The position numbers were made by a program, and so were the translations under genes. The notes beneath the pieces were generated by a model, which saw nothing but the letters and a program-made list of their open reading frames with translations, did not search any database and had not been told where the DNA came from. This document shows, one piece after another, positions 1-9,602 of a stretch of DNA of 64,000 nt (the stretch's first letter is position 1; each line of letters opens with the position of its first letter). The DNA comes from Acanthamoeba sp. SK_2022b (Eukaryota; Discosea; Longamoebia; Acanthamoebidae), in NCBI GenBank assembly GCA_027943245.1, contig JANDJZ010000044.1, positions 60,394 to 124,393 of the forward strand. The letters are read 5' to 3'.

Positions 1-2445
1 TGGACACATCGAGCTCTGTTGTACACAAAATCTCAGCGACACGAACGGCGGCGGCGGTGAGCCGGGGGGGGGGGCGAAACAGGAGAGGTGCCTTTGAGCT
101 TCTCGAAAAGGGAGACCAGGGACCGCGGCAGGTGGTGGACGTGATTGTCGCGGACGTCCAACACCTCCAGAGCGGGGCTGCGCGCCAACTCCCGCGGAAG
201 CCATCTGAGCTGATTGCCTCCCATCCTCAACACGGCTAGGGTTGACGACCTGCCCCAGGGCCCACCGAATAACGTGAGAAGGCGCAGGCGCACAGCAGCT
301 CGCATGGAGGCCGGAGTGGGTGGCGCGGTTACCGAGATACGTTGGAGGGCAGCTCGACGATCTTGTTTCTCGAGAAGTCAAGCAGGCGCAGGCTGGGCAT
401 CTCCTCGAAGAAGACATTGGGGATGTAGATGAGGAAGTTGTTGGTCATGCGGAGCTCCTCGAGCTGCTTGAGCCTGTAGAACTCTGTGGGGATGTCTGTG
501 AAGCTGTTGTGCGACAGGTCGAGCTCGCGCAGGCTGCGCATCAGGGAAAATGTGGGCGGCAGCTTCGGCAGTTGGTTGTGTGCCACGTTCAACGCGATGG
601 CGTTGGCCAAAAGGCTGCTGATCTTGGCGGGAAGAATGGTGAGCTGGTTCTCTGAGAGGTCGACTCGGTAGGAATCGAGCGTGTCGTTGAGCTTGAGCCA
701 TCGAGCCGCGTCGGCTTCGGGGAACGCGCTTAGACCGAGTCCGCCCAGCACCGCCGTGTGATCGCCCGACTCCAGACACCTGTCTAGAGCCGCCTTGATC
801 TTGGCTTCAACTGGAGGTAGAGGGAGAGGAGCACAACGACAGCCGAAATGACGAGTGAGACCTTGTCTAGACAATATGCGGACAACACTGGGGGCGCACC
901 TGTGATGGGCTCCTCGTCGAGTCCCTCCTCATCCTCACCGACAAAGTCCTCGCTGATGCAATAGACGTCTGTCCGGCCGCCGTATCAAACGATCAGCCAA
1001 ATGAAAGAAGCGCGGCAACGCGGAAATCAGGGTGCCGGTGGGCGGTACTGCCGCTTGCTTCCTCTGCGATCCGGATGGCGATGTCCTCCTTCAGCTTCTG
1101 GAAGGGATCTGACATTGGCCCGGGGCACGGGTGCGCGAAGAGATGAGGGTTCTTGCTGATGAAGCTGCGGTTGGAGCATCAGCAACAGCGGCATTCCCGA
1201 CATGAGAGCAACGAAAATGGTCAGCACGTTCCCAAGTTTTATTTTGGGGGGGGACAGACAGTCGCACCTCGCGAAAGTGGAGTAGGTAAGAGACTGCTCG
1301 TCAGAGGCGACATTTATTCCTTCGCCCTTGGTGTTGTTGGTAATGCCATTGAAGATTCGCGATTGCCCTGATGGTCCACGACATGGTATCGGACCGATAC
1401 ACGGCAAGCACAGTGGTGCGACCGAGGAATTGCGGAGATGAGGATGAGGGGCGGGAGGCGATTCAGAAATTGGGGGGGGGGAGCAGCTGCGTACCGCCTT
1501 TTACGTAGTGAATGGAGAAAGCGCCCGGCGAGCGGGTGCTGTACCGCACCAGAAAGGCCTTTGATGTACCATAACGAGAGGATAGCGGAACAGTAGTCAG
1601 ATGCTTGCCAGAGCGCCAATCACTAGACCACGATTGTGGCAGCTGGTGGTCTATTCGCGATGTTTCGGGTAACGAAGGGCGGGAAGGGGCACCTTTTCGT
1701 TGGAGGGCATGTTGTCGAGAAGCCGCAGGCACTGGTCTCGGTCTCCGTTGCCATGAAACCACAGCCGACCCTCTGAAAGCACACTTCGCACCTGCGCAGC
1801 GGCAGCCCAGCCCAGTCAGAGCGTAAACGCATTCGTGCACCAGTGCAAAGCGGCAGCCCAGCAGGGAGAGGAGGGACGAAGGAGGACCTTGCTAACGCAC
1901 AGCTTGAGGGGGCCGAAACGGGAGAGAAACAGCACAAAGTCGCCTTTTTTGAGCCGAGCGCCATCGCCACCTGCGCGCCATACGCCGCCAATCATGTGTT
2001 GATCATTATGCCACGGCCACGTTCAGTCCAGAAGGCTCGAGCTTTGTAGGTTGCTGGGAGAGCCCCTGAGGAAGGTGTGGTGATGGGTACTTTGCTGGCC
2101 CTGTGCAAGGATGGCAACGAGGCCGCCGAGGCTGGCCCAAACTCACGGTCGTACTGCGCCACCACATGGCGTACCTCTACTTCGTCCTGCACACACCCTC
2201 CAACAGTTGGCCTTTTCTCTCTCTCTCTCTCTTGCCAAAAATAAGGAATAAACTAAGGCTAGGAAGAAAATAATGAATCAAAATAATTGGATGGAGTAAA
2301 CGCGTCACAACGGAAGAGGGGAGGGAAATACGTTGGAGGCAGGGTGGGCGGCGAGGCACCGCTTCCAAAAATTGTCTGCTTCGGGGTCGTCAGAAGGTGC
2401 CTGGCCGGGGGCAATGCGGGTGGGAACGCCTCGGCTTGCAAACAT
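1..2445 (-). CDS. SH2 domain plus leucine-rich-repeat signalling protein, 3' end cut by window edge
   Basis: The encoded order is N-terminal region, SH2 domain, then leucine-rich repeats. The probable start is the ATG at 2445; that frame contains 'DNFWKRCLAAHP'. Further exons lie near 2190-2150, where a GTGAGT donor follows 'VVAQYD', and 1970-1880 ('KKGDFVLFLSRFGPLKLC'). The SH2 domain spans about 1760-1290: 'WFHGNGDRDQCLRLL' opens it and 'FLVRYSTRSPGAFSIHYV' holds the phosphotyrosine-binding arginine in the FLVR strand. An acidic linker ('EDFVGEDEEGLDEEP', about 950-900) leads to LRRs of the LxxLxLxxN type at 850-90. A last piece at the edge after an AG acceptor (about 1-16) reads like the next repeat, so the gene continues outside the window. 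SH2-LRR proteins are known from Dictyostelium (LrrB), where SH2 domains read tyrosine phosphorylation. Domain calls are firm; start and exon edges are approximate. Confidence 0.75.
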
Positions 2446-2629
2446 GCTGGAGTGGCGCGGCTCGCAACCAAGCGGAGCTTCCTCTTGGTTGTTGGCGGAT
2501 GGTGGAGCACGAGTCGTGCTTTGTCTTTGGCCGGTTTGCTGAAGTACAGCATGGCGCGTGGAGCTCAATTAAAGTGTCGACGAGAAATAAAAGGGTGATT
2601 TCCTTCTTTCTTTCTTCGTTCTTTTGTTC

Positions 2630-3564
2630 TCACCCTGAGTGCCTTCCTGGGGCTTCTTGCTCCTGCTCCAGCAGTGCTTCTATCTTGTGTAGGAGGTAAG
2701 GAGACCAATGACGACCATACTTTTTCCACAGGGCAGGCTGCTTCCAGTCGGTACCGCGAACAACGCCTGTGCACACCGCCGTCACGGATGTGGTTAGGGG
2801 TGTGCGCGCTTGAGGTCGTAAGTCTAAGACATGCTCCACTCCAGCTAACGGGAGGAGAAGCGGGAAAGAAGCGCAACCTCGGCACTGTGGCGAGTGACAG
2901 TTGCACGTGAATTCATCGACCTCACTACTGTCGGCCATGGAGTAGTCGAAGGTGATCTCCTGCGCCAGGTGAGGACGGGTCAGGTGACACACCACTCACG
3001 GCAGAGATCCAGACACAGAGAGGGACAAAAAGAACCGGGAGCTGCAACCTCACCCACGCCAATGTCCCGCATGGCTACGAGAATTGCTTCGCCTGCGAGT
3101 CCTGCGTTCGGGTCGCACGAGTGGTTCACAAAGTCCTGCGCCCCCACCACGCGTTTGTGAAAAATACGGTTTGTGGCCATACGGTTGGTGGGACTGGCTC
3201 CACGCAAGTCGAGAAGGTGGTAGCCGGTACCGCAGGCTCCCGCCGGCCGTACTCGAACGGTATCATGTACACGTCGTTGTGGAGCTGCAGCACGTAGCTG
3301 TGCTCTTCCTCAGGCACGTCCACAAGGCCAGCCGAAGAGACCACGCGTCCTGTCCCCCCCCCACCAACAAGAATGAACGACAGAGAAAGCAAAAGTGGGA
3401 AAGAGAGTAGCGCACTCACCAGTCCAAACGACTAGCACCTCGCCCCGCGCCACGGGGCGGTCGTGCACGAACATGCCACGACCATTGCCGCTGCGACGCA
3501 CCGTCAGGAACGGGGCCACAAAGGAGTAGTCGGCCCACGCTGTCTCGTCTTCTCCGTCCAGCAT
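2630..3564 (-). CDS. SET-domain protein, probable lysine methyltransferase
   Basis: SET proteins transfer methyl groups from SAM to lysine, usually on histones. The ATG at 3564 opens 'MLDGEDETAWADYSF'. 'GNGRGMFVHDRPVARGEVL' is the N-terminal SET strand. The exon ends at a GTGAGT donor near 3420. The next exon (about 3350-3230) gives 'HSYVLQLHNDVYMIPF'. The cofactor-pocket motif follows near 3150-3060: 'DFVNHSCDPNAGL', a textbook NHSCxPN. The exon at 2965-2870 carries 'EITFDYSMADSSE' and the cysteine-rich post-SET motif 'CNCHSPQCRG'. The C-terminal exon has 'WKKYGRHWSPYLL' and stops at 2630. The protein is small, essentially SET plus post-SET with no other domain, so histone versus non-histone substrate cannot be told. 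It lies in tandem just upstream of the SH2-LRR gene, 184 bp away. Confidence 0.85.
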
Positions 3565-5290
3565 TCCGAGCAGCTACGACTGGGGTCGGGTTGCCGCGCC
3601 AAAGTGAAAACTTGACCATTCAGGAGGACACAGCGTTACGACCACAACAAGGTTTTAGGGAGGAAAGCACACGTGGGCGGTGGTAAGGCCTCCGGGGCGG
3701 GTTGCTGCTTGTTTTATTCGTTTTGGGGGACTGCTCTTCGGCGGTTGAGGCAGGACTCTCGCACGCAAGATTACGTCGTCTCTGCGCTGCGAGAGAGATG
3801 ATGGGTGGGGATGCGCGTCCCTCTTCTTTCTTCTTCTGCTGGCCCGGTCTCGAGGTGGCACGTTTGTGTGCTCTTCTCTCTCCCTCCCGTTCTTCTTTTT
3901 TTTTGTTTTGATTGACATCTTGACGTCATGGGTATCTTTTCGATTGTCAGAGCGGGGCGGCAGCCACGGACAGCTGTGTTGTCCCCACGGCGTGGCTCCC
4001 GGTGCGCAACGCACGCGAAAAGGACGTACCGCGCTTCGAGAGACCCACCGACCAACAACAACACCCCACTGTAACACACGCACAGCTGATCGCTATCGCA
4101 GCACGGTGTTTGGAGCGGTGGCGTACGTGGTCATTGTGCACCCAGGTGTGGATGGGTGGCCAGCTGCCTACTACTACATGCGGGGTGCACGAGGGTGATG
4201 GGGAGACTGGAGCAGAGAGAGAAAGAGGCCGGTAAGTGAAGTGGTCGGCGGAACGCACGAGAGCAAAGGAGAGAGAGAGAGAGAGAAAAGAACTACTGCG
4301 AGTTAGGAGGTGAGTCGGTTAGGGAGGGGTTACGTTTATACAAGTTGCCAGGCACTAGTCCAAAGAGCGAGAGTGAGAGTGGATGTGGCGGTTTACTCAC
4401 CCCCGGTTTCATGAAGCTGGATTGCGTCCCTGCTATCGCCGTCGACCCCCCCGGGAGTATTCGTCCCGGGGAGGAGCAGCTGAGGAGGGATGCGCACCAT
4501 CGCAACACTCTGCGCGAGAGGATCAGAGAAACCTGGGCCGACACCGGCTATGACGATGACGTCCTTGCCCTGCTTCCTATAGAGGAGGACCGCGAGAGAC
4601 ACGCTATCATGTCCTCGACAGTCCCCTCGCAGAAGAGTGACTGGTCAGCGATCATGGTTGAGGGGTAGTAGTGCGCGGTGGCAGTTGGATGAGGAGGAGG
4701 AAAGAGGAGGAGACAAAATTGCACGCCAAACCGCTTGTTGGCCGGGCGTCGGAGGAAGAAGTCAGAGCCGCGCGAAGTGGTGGTTGTAGACGGAGACCGT
4801 CACTCGAGTTGTCTCTGGCGAGGCCCCTACGCGTCGGATCTTAGATTATGCGGTGTGTTTGTTGACGTAGAGGTCTTGGGAGCGGAAGCAGAGCAGCTCG
4901 TAGAGACCCGATCGTCGGCGGGTTGAGCGAACGAATTCGAGTCTCGAAAAAGTGCAGGTTCTCGTGGTCTTCGGGGATTGATCAATCGTCGAGGGCTTGC
5001 AGTCGTTGTTGCGAGCGAGGTCCGCGGTCGGTTGGTTGTCGGGTGGTGCGCAGCAGACCTCGCGCCAGAGAGCTCTCCGGGGTAACGCATAGAGAGGCGG
5101 CCTGAGTTCGCAGCGGCTTCTCCCGCAATGGCCTTAATCACCTTCTTCCTCCTTCAAAGAGCGTTCCTCCGTCCTTTCCTCCTCGTCGTCGTCGTCCTTT
5201 GAATTGTTGGAAGGAGTCGATTTCCACCTGCTCAGTAGCGCGAGGGTGAATCGATCTCCGAATGTAGTGTACATCAACGTCGGAGGGCCG
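3565..5290. other. 1.7-kb stretch without a firm gene
   Basis: The stretch lies between the start of the SET gene and the stop of the single-exon regulator. Both strands have short open frames with mixed codon character and no recognisable domain. The best candidate is a plus-strand two-exon model, listed separately. A minus-strand frame at 4602-4393 ends beside a GTGAGT and is an equally weak alternative. Purine-rich microsatellite (GA)n occurs near 4265-4290. The segment 4670-5290 looks like ordinary 3' flank. Confidence 0.5.
4002..4668 (+). CDS. weak candidate hypothetical gene
   Basis: A plus-strand frame opens at an ATG at 4002 ('MRNAREKDVPRFERP') and runs to a GTAAGT near 4211. A second frame, rich in charged residues ('ETWADTGYDDDVLALLPIEE'), ends at a TAG at 4666-4668. 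Codons in the second piece mostly end in G or C, like real exons here. The joining acceptor is not clear and no domain is recognised. A minus-strand reading of the same bases is almost as plausible. If real, it would be divergent from the SET gene. Confidence 0.2.
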
Positions 5291-6727
5291 TTAGAATGAG
5301 GGACTGGCCTCACCTTGGTCGAGAAGCGAGAAGAGCTCGTTGTAGATCTCGTCCTCTACGTCGTTGTGGTCCCAGTCGCCGAGCATGGTGGCCGCAGGCT
5401 TGTGCGATGACGCGGTCTGGTCATCCATGGCTGGGAACATAACCTCGATCGAGTCGAATGAAAACGTTGACGTAGAGGCCTGGCTCGTTGAGTGGTCACC
5501 GGGAGACATTGGGGAGGTCTCCGTGCTGAGCCAACTCGCGGTGGCTTCGTCGTCGTCGTCGCTCGCGTCGGCGCCCGCCGAGATGAGAGGCGAGCTCGCG
5601 CTGGACAGCTGCCACGGGTGATGCGGCACACGCGACGAGGAGGACGGAGCCACAGGCGAGGCATCACGCCCACTAAGGCTGACGACGTGGGCGGTGCGGC
5701 CGCCGAGGCCCTCGGCGCAGAGCACGTCGACCAAGCCAGAGAGCTTCTCTACCTGCATGGGTGTGGTCTTGGTGACGGCCGAGTGCACGGCCTGCGCGCG
5801 ATGGCTCGGGGCGATAGCGTGGAAGGACTCGATAAGGCCACGGAGGTGACTCTCGAAGGTGCTGGTGGTGGTGGTGGTGCCCTCCCTAGGTTCGGCCGCG
5901 GATGGCGTTGTGTTGACTTGGTCAAGGCGGCGTCGCTTGGCCGGCGGGGTGGCGGGCTGTGCGAAGATGGCCGCCGGAGAGGCCGCCGCGGCCTGACTGC
6001 ACGGCGACGAGACGGGTGAGGCCGTGCCGAGAGGCGTGCTGGGAACCGACGTGGCCACCGGTGTGAGAGGAAGTTGGACCATAACGGTTTGGAAGAGACT
6101 CGAGATGAGGGTCTGCTGGGCCTGTTGCTGAGCTTCGATGCGCGCGAGCGAGTCCTGAATCGAGTCTGAGGAGCTCAGAGAGCGCTTCTTGCCTGTGACA
6201 GTCCTGCCCTCGAGGCCTGAAGAGACCGCTTGGGCAGCGGCAGCGGCAGCGGCAGCCTTTCTCTGCTCCTTGACCTTCTTGAGCTGAAGCGGCTTGGAGA
6301 CGACTCGAATGGGGTCGGAGAGCACGTGAAGCGCGAGCGAGGCCGCCGTGAAACGCAGGCGGAAGTGGGCTCCCTCGTGCTGCGAGGAGAGCACGTTGAG
6401 GGTGCACTCGACCTTGACCTTGTCGCCAGCGGCTTTGTCGACGGTGCAGTTGTACTCGACCGGCCGGCGCGAGACGTAGTGGACTGGCTTGTCTTCGCGC
6501 GAATCGTACATGAGCGTGGCCTCGAGGGTGCATCTGTTGAAGTTGATGGCACTCCTGTCGAAATCACCTTCCAGGCCCAGATCGATAACGAATGGCACAT
6601 TCTTGATGACCGAATGCAGCAGCTTGTTCTCTCCATTTCCGTGTATGACCTCCTGTTCGGGTGATTCCTGCTTGGTGATCACCAATCGAGCGCCCCCAGT
6701 CGTCGTCGAAGATGTGGAAGAAGACAT
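5291..6727 (-). CDS. single-exon protein with possible Rel/p53-like DNA-binding domain
   Basis: This is a 478-aa uninterrupted frame with its ATG at 6727. Residues 35-155 form a compact beta-rich block: 'VPFVIDLGLEGDF', 'EATLMYDSREDKPVHYV', 'KVKVECTLNVLSS' and 'FRLRFTAASLALHVLSDPI', closed by 'RVVSKPLQLKK'. Alternating hydrophobic strands ending in a basic SKP-type loop recall immunoglobulin-fold DNA-binding domains (Rel, STAT, p53, amoebozoan CudA). This is a by-eye resemblance only. A lysine- and alanine-rich linker (150-165), a KKR basic patch (about 180), a Gln-rich helix (about 196-205) and a Ser/Thr/Pro/Ala-rich tail follow. The acidic C-terminus ('DDDDEATASW', 'NDVEDEIYNELFSLL') looks like an activation domain. 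A nuclear transcription factor is the best guess. The absence of introns is unusual for this neighbourhood. Confidence 0.6.
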   Translation of the reverse strand: MSSSTSSTTTGGARLVITKQESPEQEVIHGNGENKLLHSVIKNVPFVIDLGLEGDFDRSAINFNRCTLEATLMYDSREDKPVHYVSRRPVEYNCTVDKAAGDKVKVECTLNVLSSQHEGAHFRLRFTAASLALHVLSDPIRVVSKPLQLKKVKEQRKAAAAAAAAQAVSSGLEGRTVTGKKRSLSSSDSIQDSLARIEAQQQAQQTLISSLFQTVMVQLPLTPVATSVPSTPLGTASPVSSPCSQAAAASPAAIFAQPATPPAKRRRLDQVNTTPSAAEPREGTTTTTSTFESHLRGLIESFHAIAPSHRAQAVHSAVTKTTPMQVEKLSGLVDVLCAEGLGGRTAHVVSLSGRDASPVAPSSSSRVPHHPWQLSSASSPLISAGADASDDDDEATASWLSTETSPMSPGDHSTSQASTSTFSFDSIEVMFPAMDDQTASSHKPAATMLGDWDHNDVEDEIYNELFSLLDQGEASPSF

Positions 6728-7080
6728 GGAGGGAGGCGAGATATAAACGGGCTGGGAATTGAGGGAGGGAGCGCAGGGGGGGGGGGCTTAGTGCTGCAGC
6801 TGGTGTATGGCTGAGGGTGTTATGGAAAAAGCTGGGAAGAGGCTGGCTCGTCTATTTGTACTCGGCCGTGGTCCCACGGCCCTTCTCTGAACACCTTGGC
6901 CCGACACCTTCCATCCCACAATCGCAGCGCGGTCCTGTTTCCCGGATTTTTAAAGGCACCGAATGTTTTTTAATAATAATATAAAACCTGCCGCTGAGAA
7001 TTCAACCACGCTTCGCGAAGGAGAAACCAAAAGAAGATTTAAAAGAAAAAAAAAAGAAATAAAAAATAACAGAGCGCCCA
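6728..7080. other. intergenic: upstream of the regulator, downstream of allantoinase
   Basis: A 353-base gap on the 5' side of the single-exon regulator. It holds an 11-G run near 6779 and an A/T-rich segment at 6960-7070 that fits the 3' end of the allantoinase transcript. No open frame of coding character was seen. Confidence 0.5.
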
Positions 7081-8503
7081 TCACGGCTGCGCAGCCACGG
7101 GCACGACAAGCTGCCCAAGCGGACCGGCGCAGGGGGCGCATTCGTCGTTGGTCTGGTAGATGAGCTGGCCGCGAAGGAAGGTGCGCTTCACGGTGCCGCT
7201 CAGCCGATGGCCGTGGTAGGGAGTCTTCTTGTTCTGGATGAAGAGAGCGCTCTCCTCCACAACGAACTCCTCTTCGGGGCACCAGACCACAAAGTCTGCG
7301 TCCTTGCCCACCTCGATGCTGCCCTTCCTGCCGTCCAACTTGACCAGCTCGGCTGTGGGTAAAGAAAGAGAAAAGTTGTGGGTTTTCCTGTCTTTGTCCT
7401 GTGTGGGTGGATGTTCCAGCGAAGGGGGGGGGGGAGGGTTACCAGTCTGACGACACATCCACTGGGCCAGCTGCGGGACGGTGTAGCCCCGCTTCTTGGC
7501 CTGCGTCCACACAATGCTGATGCCCAGCTGCAATGAGGAAATGCCTCCCCAGGCCTTCACGCAGCAAGAAGACATCGTTAACATCAACTACTGTGTAGAG
7601 GAGCAGTTATCAAACGACACCCACCTTGAGGAAATCGCCGTCCTCAAGCAGCTTTAGGTCAGTCGTGCAGGGAGAGTGGTCGGAAATGACCTGCGTGATC
7701 ACGCCATCCTCCAGCGCTTGCCTTCATGATGAAGAGGATCGAGCCAGACCACAAGTCACGCAGCAGCGATGAAGGAGAGAGAGAGAGAGAGAGAGAAAGA
7801 GAGTACCAGAGCTTGTCTCGGTTGTTCTTTTCGCGAATGGGAGGGCAGCACTTGAACAGGGTGTTTCCGTCGGGCACGTCCTCGGCCGAAAAGTACAAGT
7901 AGTGGTACGTCGTTTCGGCGGTAATGGGCAGGCCCTCCTCCTTGGCGGCGCGCAGCATCGCCACGGCGTCGGACGAGGACAAGTGCACAATGTGACACCT
8001 ATGGAGGAGGACGGTGAGGAAGAGGGGTCAGCTCAAATTGGGGGGGGGGGGGGCAGCCAGAAGATGTATACCTCACGAGGTACTCGCGGCACAGGCGGAT
8101 GATAAGGGCGATGGCTTCGTTTTCGGCTTCCTTCGGGCGGGAGCGGAGGAAGGTCTCGTACTTGGAGCTTGCGCAAGAGTGATCGCTCAAGCTTTTGCAA
8201 GCTTCGTCGATGGGGCCTCCGACCTCAGCATGGAACATGAACACTACGTCTCGGCCTGGATCCATCAAAAGAGGGAAGCAGAGTGAGTACAACGTGACCG
8301 CAAAGCCTCGCTACGAACGGGCCACCAACCTTGGTCTTGCAGTTTCTTGAGCTCGCTCATGGCGGCGCGAATATGCTCTTCCTCCACGTGTGGGAACTCG
8401 TCGATCCCAGAATGAACCATGAACGCCTTGAATCCCACGACTCCGGCGTGAACCATCGGACTGATCTCCTGTGCGTTATTTGGGACTATGCCGCCCAGCA
8501 GAG

Positions 8504-8553
<50 letters not shown>

Positions 8554-9336
8554 TGTTCATGGCGGACGTGTCAGACGTCGTGCAGTAATCTGATGCGGTT
8601 GCACTACAAGGCCAGGCGGATGAAATGCGTACCGACGTCCACCCACAGCTTGCCGTCGGTGTGGTCCTGCTTGAGCTTAAGTGCATCGAGGCTGGTTGTT
8701 ACAGGGGAACTGCATCCATCGAGATCACCGAGCGTCAGCAAAAAGAATTGCAGCAGCAGCACCTCAGAGAAGAAGATACGGAGAGGCACTAACCAGTTGA
8801 GGGGCATGTCGACAACGGTGGTGACGCCTCCAGCAGCAGCAGCCTGCGTGGCCGAAGGGAAGCCCTCCCAAGCCGTGCGACCGGGATCGTTAATGTGCAC
8901 ATGACTGTCCACAACTCCTGGTGGGTTACAGGAATTAGCTGTGGCAGTGATCTGTGTTGCTAGCCAGTACAGAAATTTTATTGTAATTTTTATTTCATAA
9001 ACAAAAAAATTATAATTAACATCAATCACAATAATTGGGAGGCAAACAAAGCAAACTGAGGTCGTACCGGGCATTATGACAAGGTTACCAAAATCGTGAA
9101 ATACTGCGCCCTCAGGCACAACGGTGTTTTTGCCGTTTTCAACCTTTACAATAACGCCATCCCTACGCGTGATGAACTCGTTGTTAGACCCAAGTGGAGA
9201 GATGCAAAATTTGGAAAATTGGAATTGTGTGGAGGTGGTACTGAAAGTGCACGGTCGCGGGAATAAGGGTGTTCTCAACAACAACACGTTCGCTGCAGAT
9301 GACTGTGTATTTTTGGGTATCCGCGCCGCTCTCCAT
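7081..9336 (-). CDS. ALN: allantoinase
   Basis: Hydrolyses allantoin to allantoate in purine degradation. It is a dihydroorotase/dihydropyrimidinase-type amidohydrolase with a metal centre. The ATG at 9336 gives '[18 protein letters not shown]'. Following exons give '[20 protein letters not shown]', then the metal motif '[14 protein letters not shown]' with '[14 protein letters not shown]' (about 8920-8795). Next come '[19 protein letters not shown]' (about 8440-8390) carrying the lysine that is carboxylated in the family, and 'YETFLRSRP' (about 8150). '[15 protein letters not shown]' and 'TAETTYHYL' with 'FKCCPPIR' follow (about 8000-7810), then '[12 protein letters not shown]' (about 7700-7650). 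The last exon has '[14 protein letters not shown]' and stops at 7081. Motif order and length match eukaryotic allantoinases. At least eight introns interrupt it, one carrying a (TG)n repeat. It is divergent from the ankyrin/oxygenase gene. Confidence 0.93.
8505..8552. repeat. (TG)24 microsatellite in an allantoinase intron
   Basis: An uninterrupted TG dinucleotide run, read as (CA)n on the sense strand of the gene. It sits about 50 bases upstream of the probable intron acceptor. Confidence 0.95.
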
Positions 9337-9602
9337 GTTGTGGATGTTATGGGTGTGTTTTGGTTTGTGCCGCACGGTGCTGCCGTCAGATAAATAGGGA
9401 TGCGAGCTCCTCTCCGCAGAACGAAATCTCAGGATTTTTCTGATTTTCTCCGATCTTTTCTCCGGTTTCAGTCTCCGCTGGTCGCTGCCCACGTGTTGGG
9501 TGCGAACAACTTTTTGCGGCAACCGTTTCTGCGCAAACGATGGCGGCCACCTTCCGTACGAGTGCTCCGCGCTGATGGACGCGAACAAAAACGAACTAAC
9601 AG
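9337..9602. promoter_or_regulatory. shared upstream region, allantoinase (-) / ankyrin-oxygenase (+)
   Basis: 266 bases separate the two divergent start codons. No gene lies between them, so both promoters must be here or overlap the first exons. Pyrimidine-rich blocks ('ttttctgattttctccg') precede the plus-strand gene. No single core element is certain. Confidence 0.5.

Noticed and set aside
4915..4960. tRNA-like B-box ('attcgagtc')
   Set aside because: No A-box at the right distance, no foldable acceptor or anticodon stems.
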